Assembly (NCBI RefSeq): GCF_041381155.1
Contig: NC_091134.1
Location: 67,746,469 to 67,810,468 of the forward strand
Length of the DNA: 64,000 bases
Origin: Argopecten irradians
Lineage: Eukaryota > Mollusca > Bivalvia > Pectinida > Pectinidae
Direction: 5' to 3'
In this document: in pieces, positions 63,055 to 64,000 of the stretch
Layout of the letters: every line of letters begins with the position of its first letter
Position numbering within the stretch: position 1 is the first letter of the stretch
Made by a program: the position numbers and the translations under genes
The notes under the pieces: model-generated
Seen by the model: the letters and a program-made list of their open reading frames with translations, nothing else
Told to the model about the DNA's origin: nothing
Databases searched by the model: none

Positions 63055-63979
63055 TTTTTTTAGCTTGTCCGTCGTCTGTCGGTAAATAATGCTTGTTACC
63101 GCTATTTCTTGAGAAGTACTCCACAGATATGTCTCAAATTTTACATGCATGGTTCCCTTGATTTTCAGACTGATCGGAAAAACAATTTGGCCACCAGGCA
63201 GCCATCTAGGATTTTGGCAGTTGATGTTTGTTACCGCTATTTCTCAGAAAGCACTGAAGGGATCGGTCTCAAATTTAATATGTAGGTTCCCCTAGGCCGA
63301 ATGACCGCTATCTTGGATTTTCGATGTTTGAAGTTTATTACCACTATTGTTCATAGTGTACTGAAGGGATCTGTCTCAAATTCAATGTAGTGCAGGTTCC
63401 CCTTGGGCCCTAGTTGTGCATATTGCATTTTGGGACTGATTGGTCAACAATATGACCGACCCGCCGCCATCTTGGATTTTAGTATTTGTTTTAGAGTTTG
63501 TTCCCGCTATTTCTGAGAATTACTGAATGCATTTGTCTGAAATTTCATATGTAGGTTCCCCTAGTACCCTTATAGTGCATATTGCATTTTGGGACCAATT
63601 GTGCACAAGATGATGGCCGACAGGCCGCCATCTTGGAATTTACTATTTGAAGTTTGTTACCTCTATTCTCAGAAAGTACAAAAGGGATCTGTCTCAAAGT
63701 TCTTATGCAGGTTCTACTTAGGCCCATGTTGTGCATATTGCATTTGCTATATGAAGTTTGTTACCGCCATTTCTCAGAAAGTACAGAAGGGATCTGTCTC
63801 AAATTTCTGAGAAATTACAGAATGAATCTGTCTGTAGGGAGACATCGGTCTTCAATATGGCTGACTGACCACCATCTTTGATTTTATAGTAAATTTTGAA
63901 ATGCAGAGAAAAGATAAATCTTTCGGATATCAGACAGATCTTTTTTTGGTGGGCGCCAAGATCCCTTTGGGATCTCTTG
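63055..63979 (+). mobile_element. Hairpin-family repeat, copy 3 (5' end degraded)
   Basis: Starts 'ttttagcttgtccgtcgtc' without the 5' hairpin. It contains about five diverged roughly 150-bp units with 'gtttgttaccgctatttctc', 'gaagggatctgtctcaaatt' and 'gccatcttgga', and ends 'ggtgggcgccaagatcc' and 'ctttgggatctcttg', like copies 1 and 2. It is older than copy 2, judging by its divergence. Confidence 0.7.
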
Positions 63980-64000
63980 GTTATAGCCCTTGAAAGTAAA

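Overview
This is a AT-rich metazoan genomic window, most likely from a bivalve mollusc. The evidence is spliceosomal introns with GT-AG borders, fragments of animal-type non-LTR retrotransposons, and interspersed repeats of a kind I associate with bivalve genomes (the 'agcccaccatc...gatggtgggct' hairpin family, the 'aacaagaggccca' family, and 'agctcagctggtcc'). The species cannot be named from the sequence.

The window carries one recognisable gene on the + strand, CSTF3 (CstF-77, the cleavage stimulation factor subunit of the mRNA 3'-end processing machinery), from its start codon at 12042 to its stop at 61355. I place 15 coding exons with exact GT-AG borders, about 481 residues in all. Two blocks of the conserved HAT-repeat domain cannot be found. 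One is roughly 190 residues between the exons at 30618-30650 and 47520-47629. The other is roughly 48 residues between 51335-51409 and 57299-57401. Both gaps coincide with the largest tandem arrays. The first is spanned by a junction where two repeat units are blended and error-rich, which suggests sequence lost in assembly rather than a dead gene.

Layout. 1-9135 is upstream repeat-rich DNA: a degenerate tandem repeat, a hairpin cluster, an hAT-like element, and one LINE nested inside another with a 10-bp target-site duplication. 9228-11206 is an element with inverted ends rich in ACGTT. 11395-11482 is a MITE with an 8-bp duplication, followed by the putative promoter with an NF-Y-type CCAAT box. 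12042-14623 holds exons 1-3. Intron 3 (14624-30617, 16 kb) begins with a weak donor followed by a polyadenylation signal, and is then filled with a 35-bp satellite, a 5'-truncated LINE, hairpin-family repeats and a TTAA MITE. 31398-47519 consists of a 52-bp array followed by a 23-bp array. 47520-51409 holds exons 5-7, with a 35-bp array in the first intron. 51555-57098 is a 39-bp array. 57299-61355 holds exons 8-15, followed by the 3' UTR and another hairpin-family repeat.

The most striking observation concerns the 23-bp unit, repeated roughly 500 times in 12.4 kb. It is exactly the last 9 nt of the intron plus the first 14 nt of the following CSTF3 exon, so every copy carries a 3' splice site joined to the conserved codons for M-F-A-Y. 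In the reading frame of the gene, use of any standard copy other than the last gives a stop (TGA) after seven further codons. A 58-bp duplication of a splice donor (57376-57490) and a 40-bp array ending at a splice acceptor (59230-59485) lie in the same gene, so tandem growth at exon-intron borders is a recurring theme here. The many long ORFs seen in the arrays are artefacts of repeat units whose length is a multiple of three.
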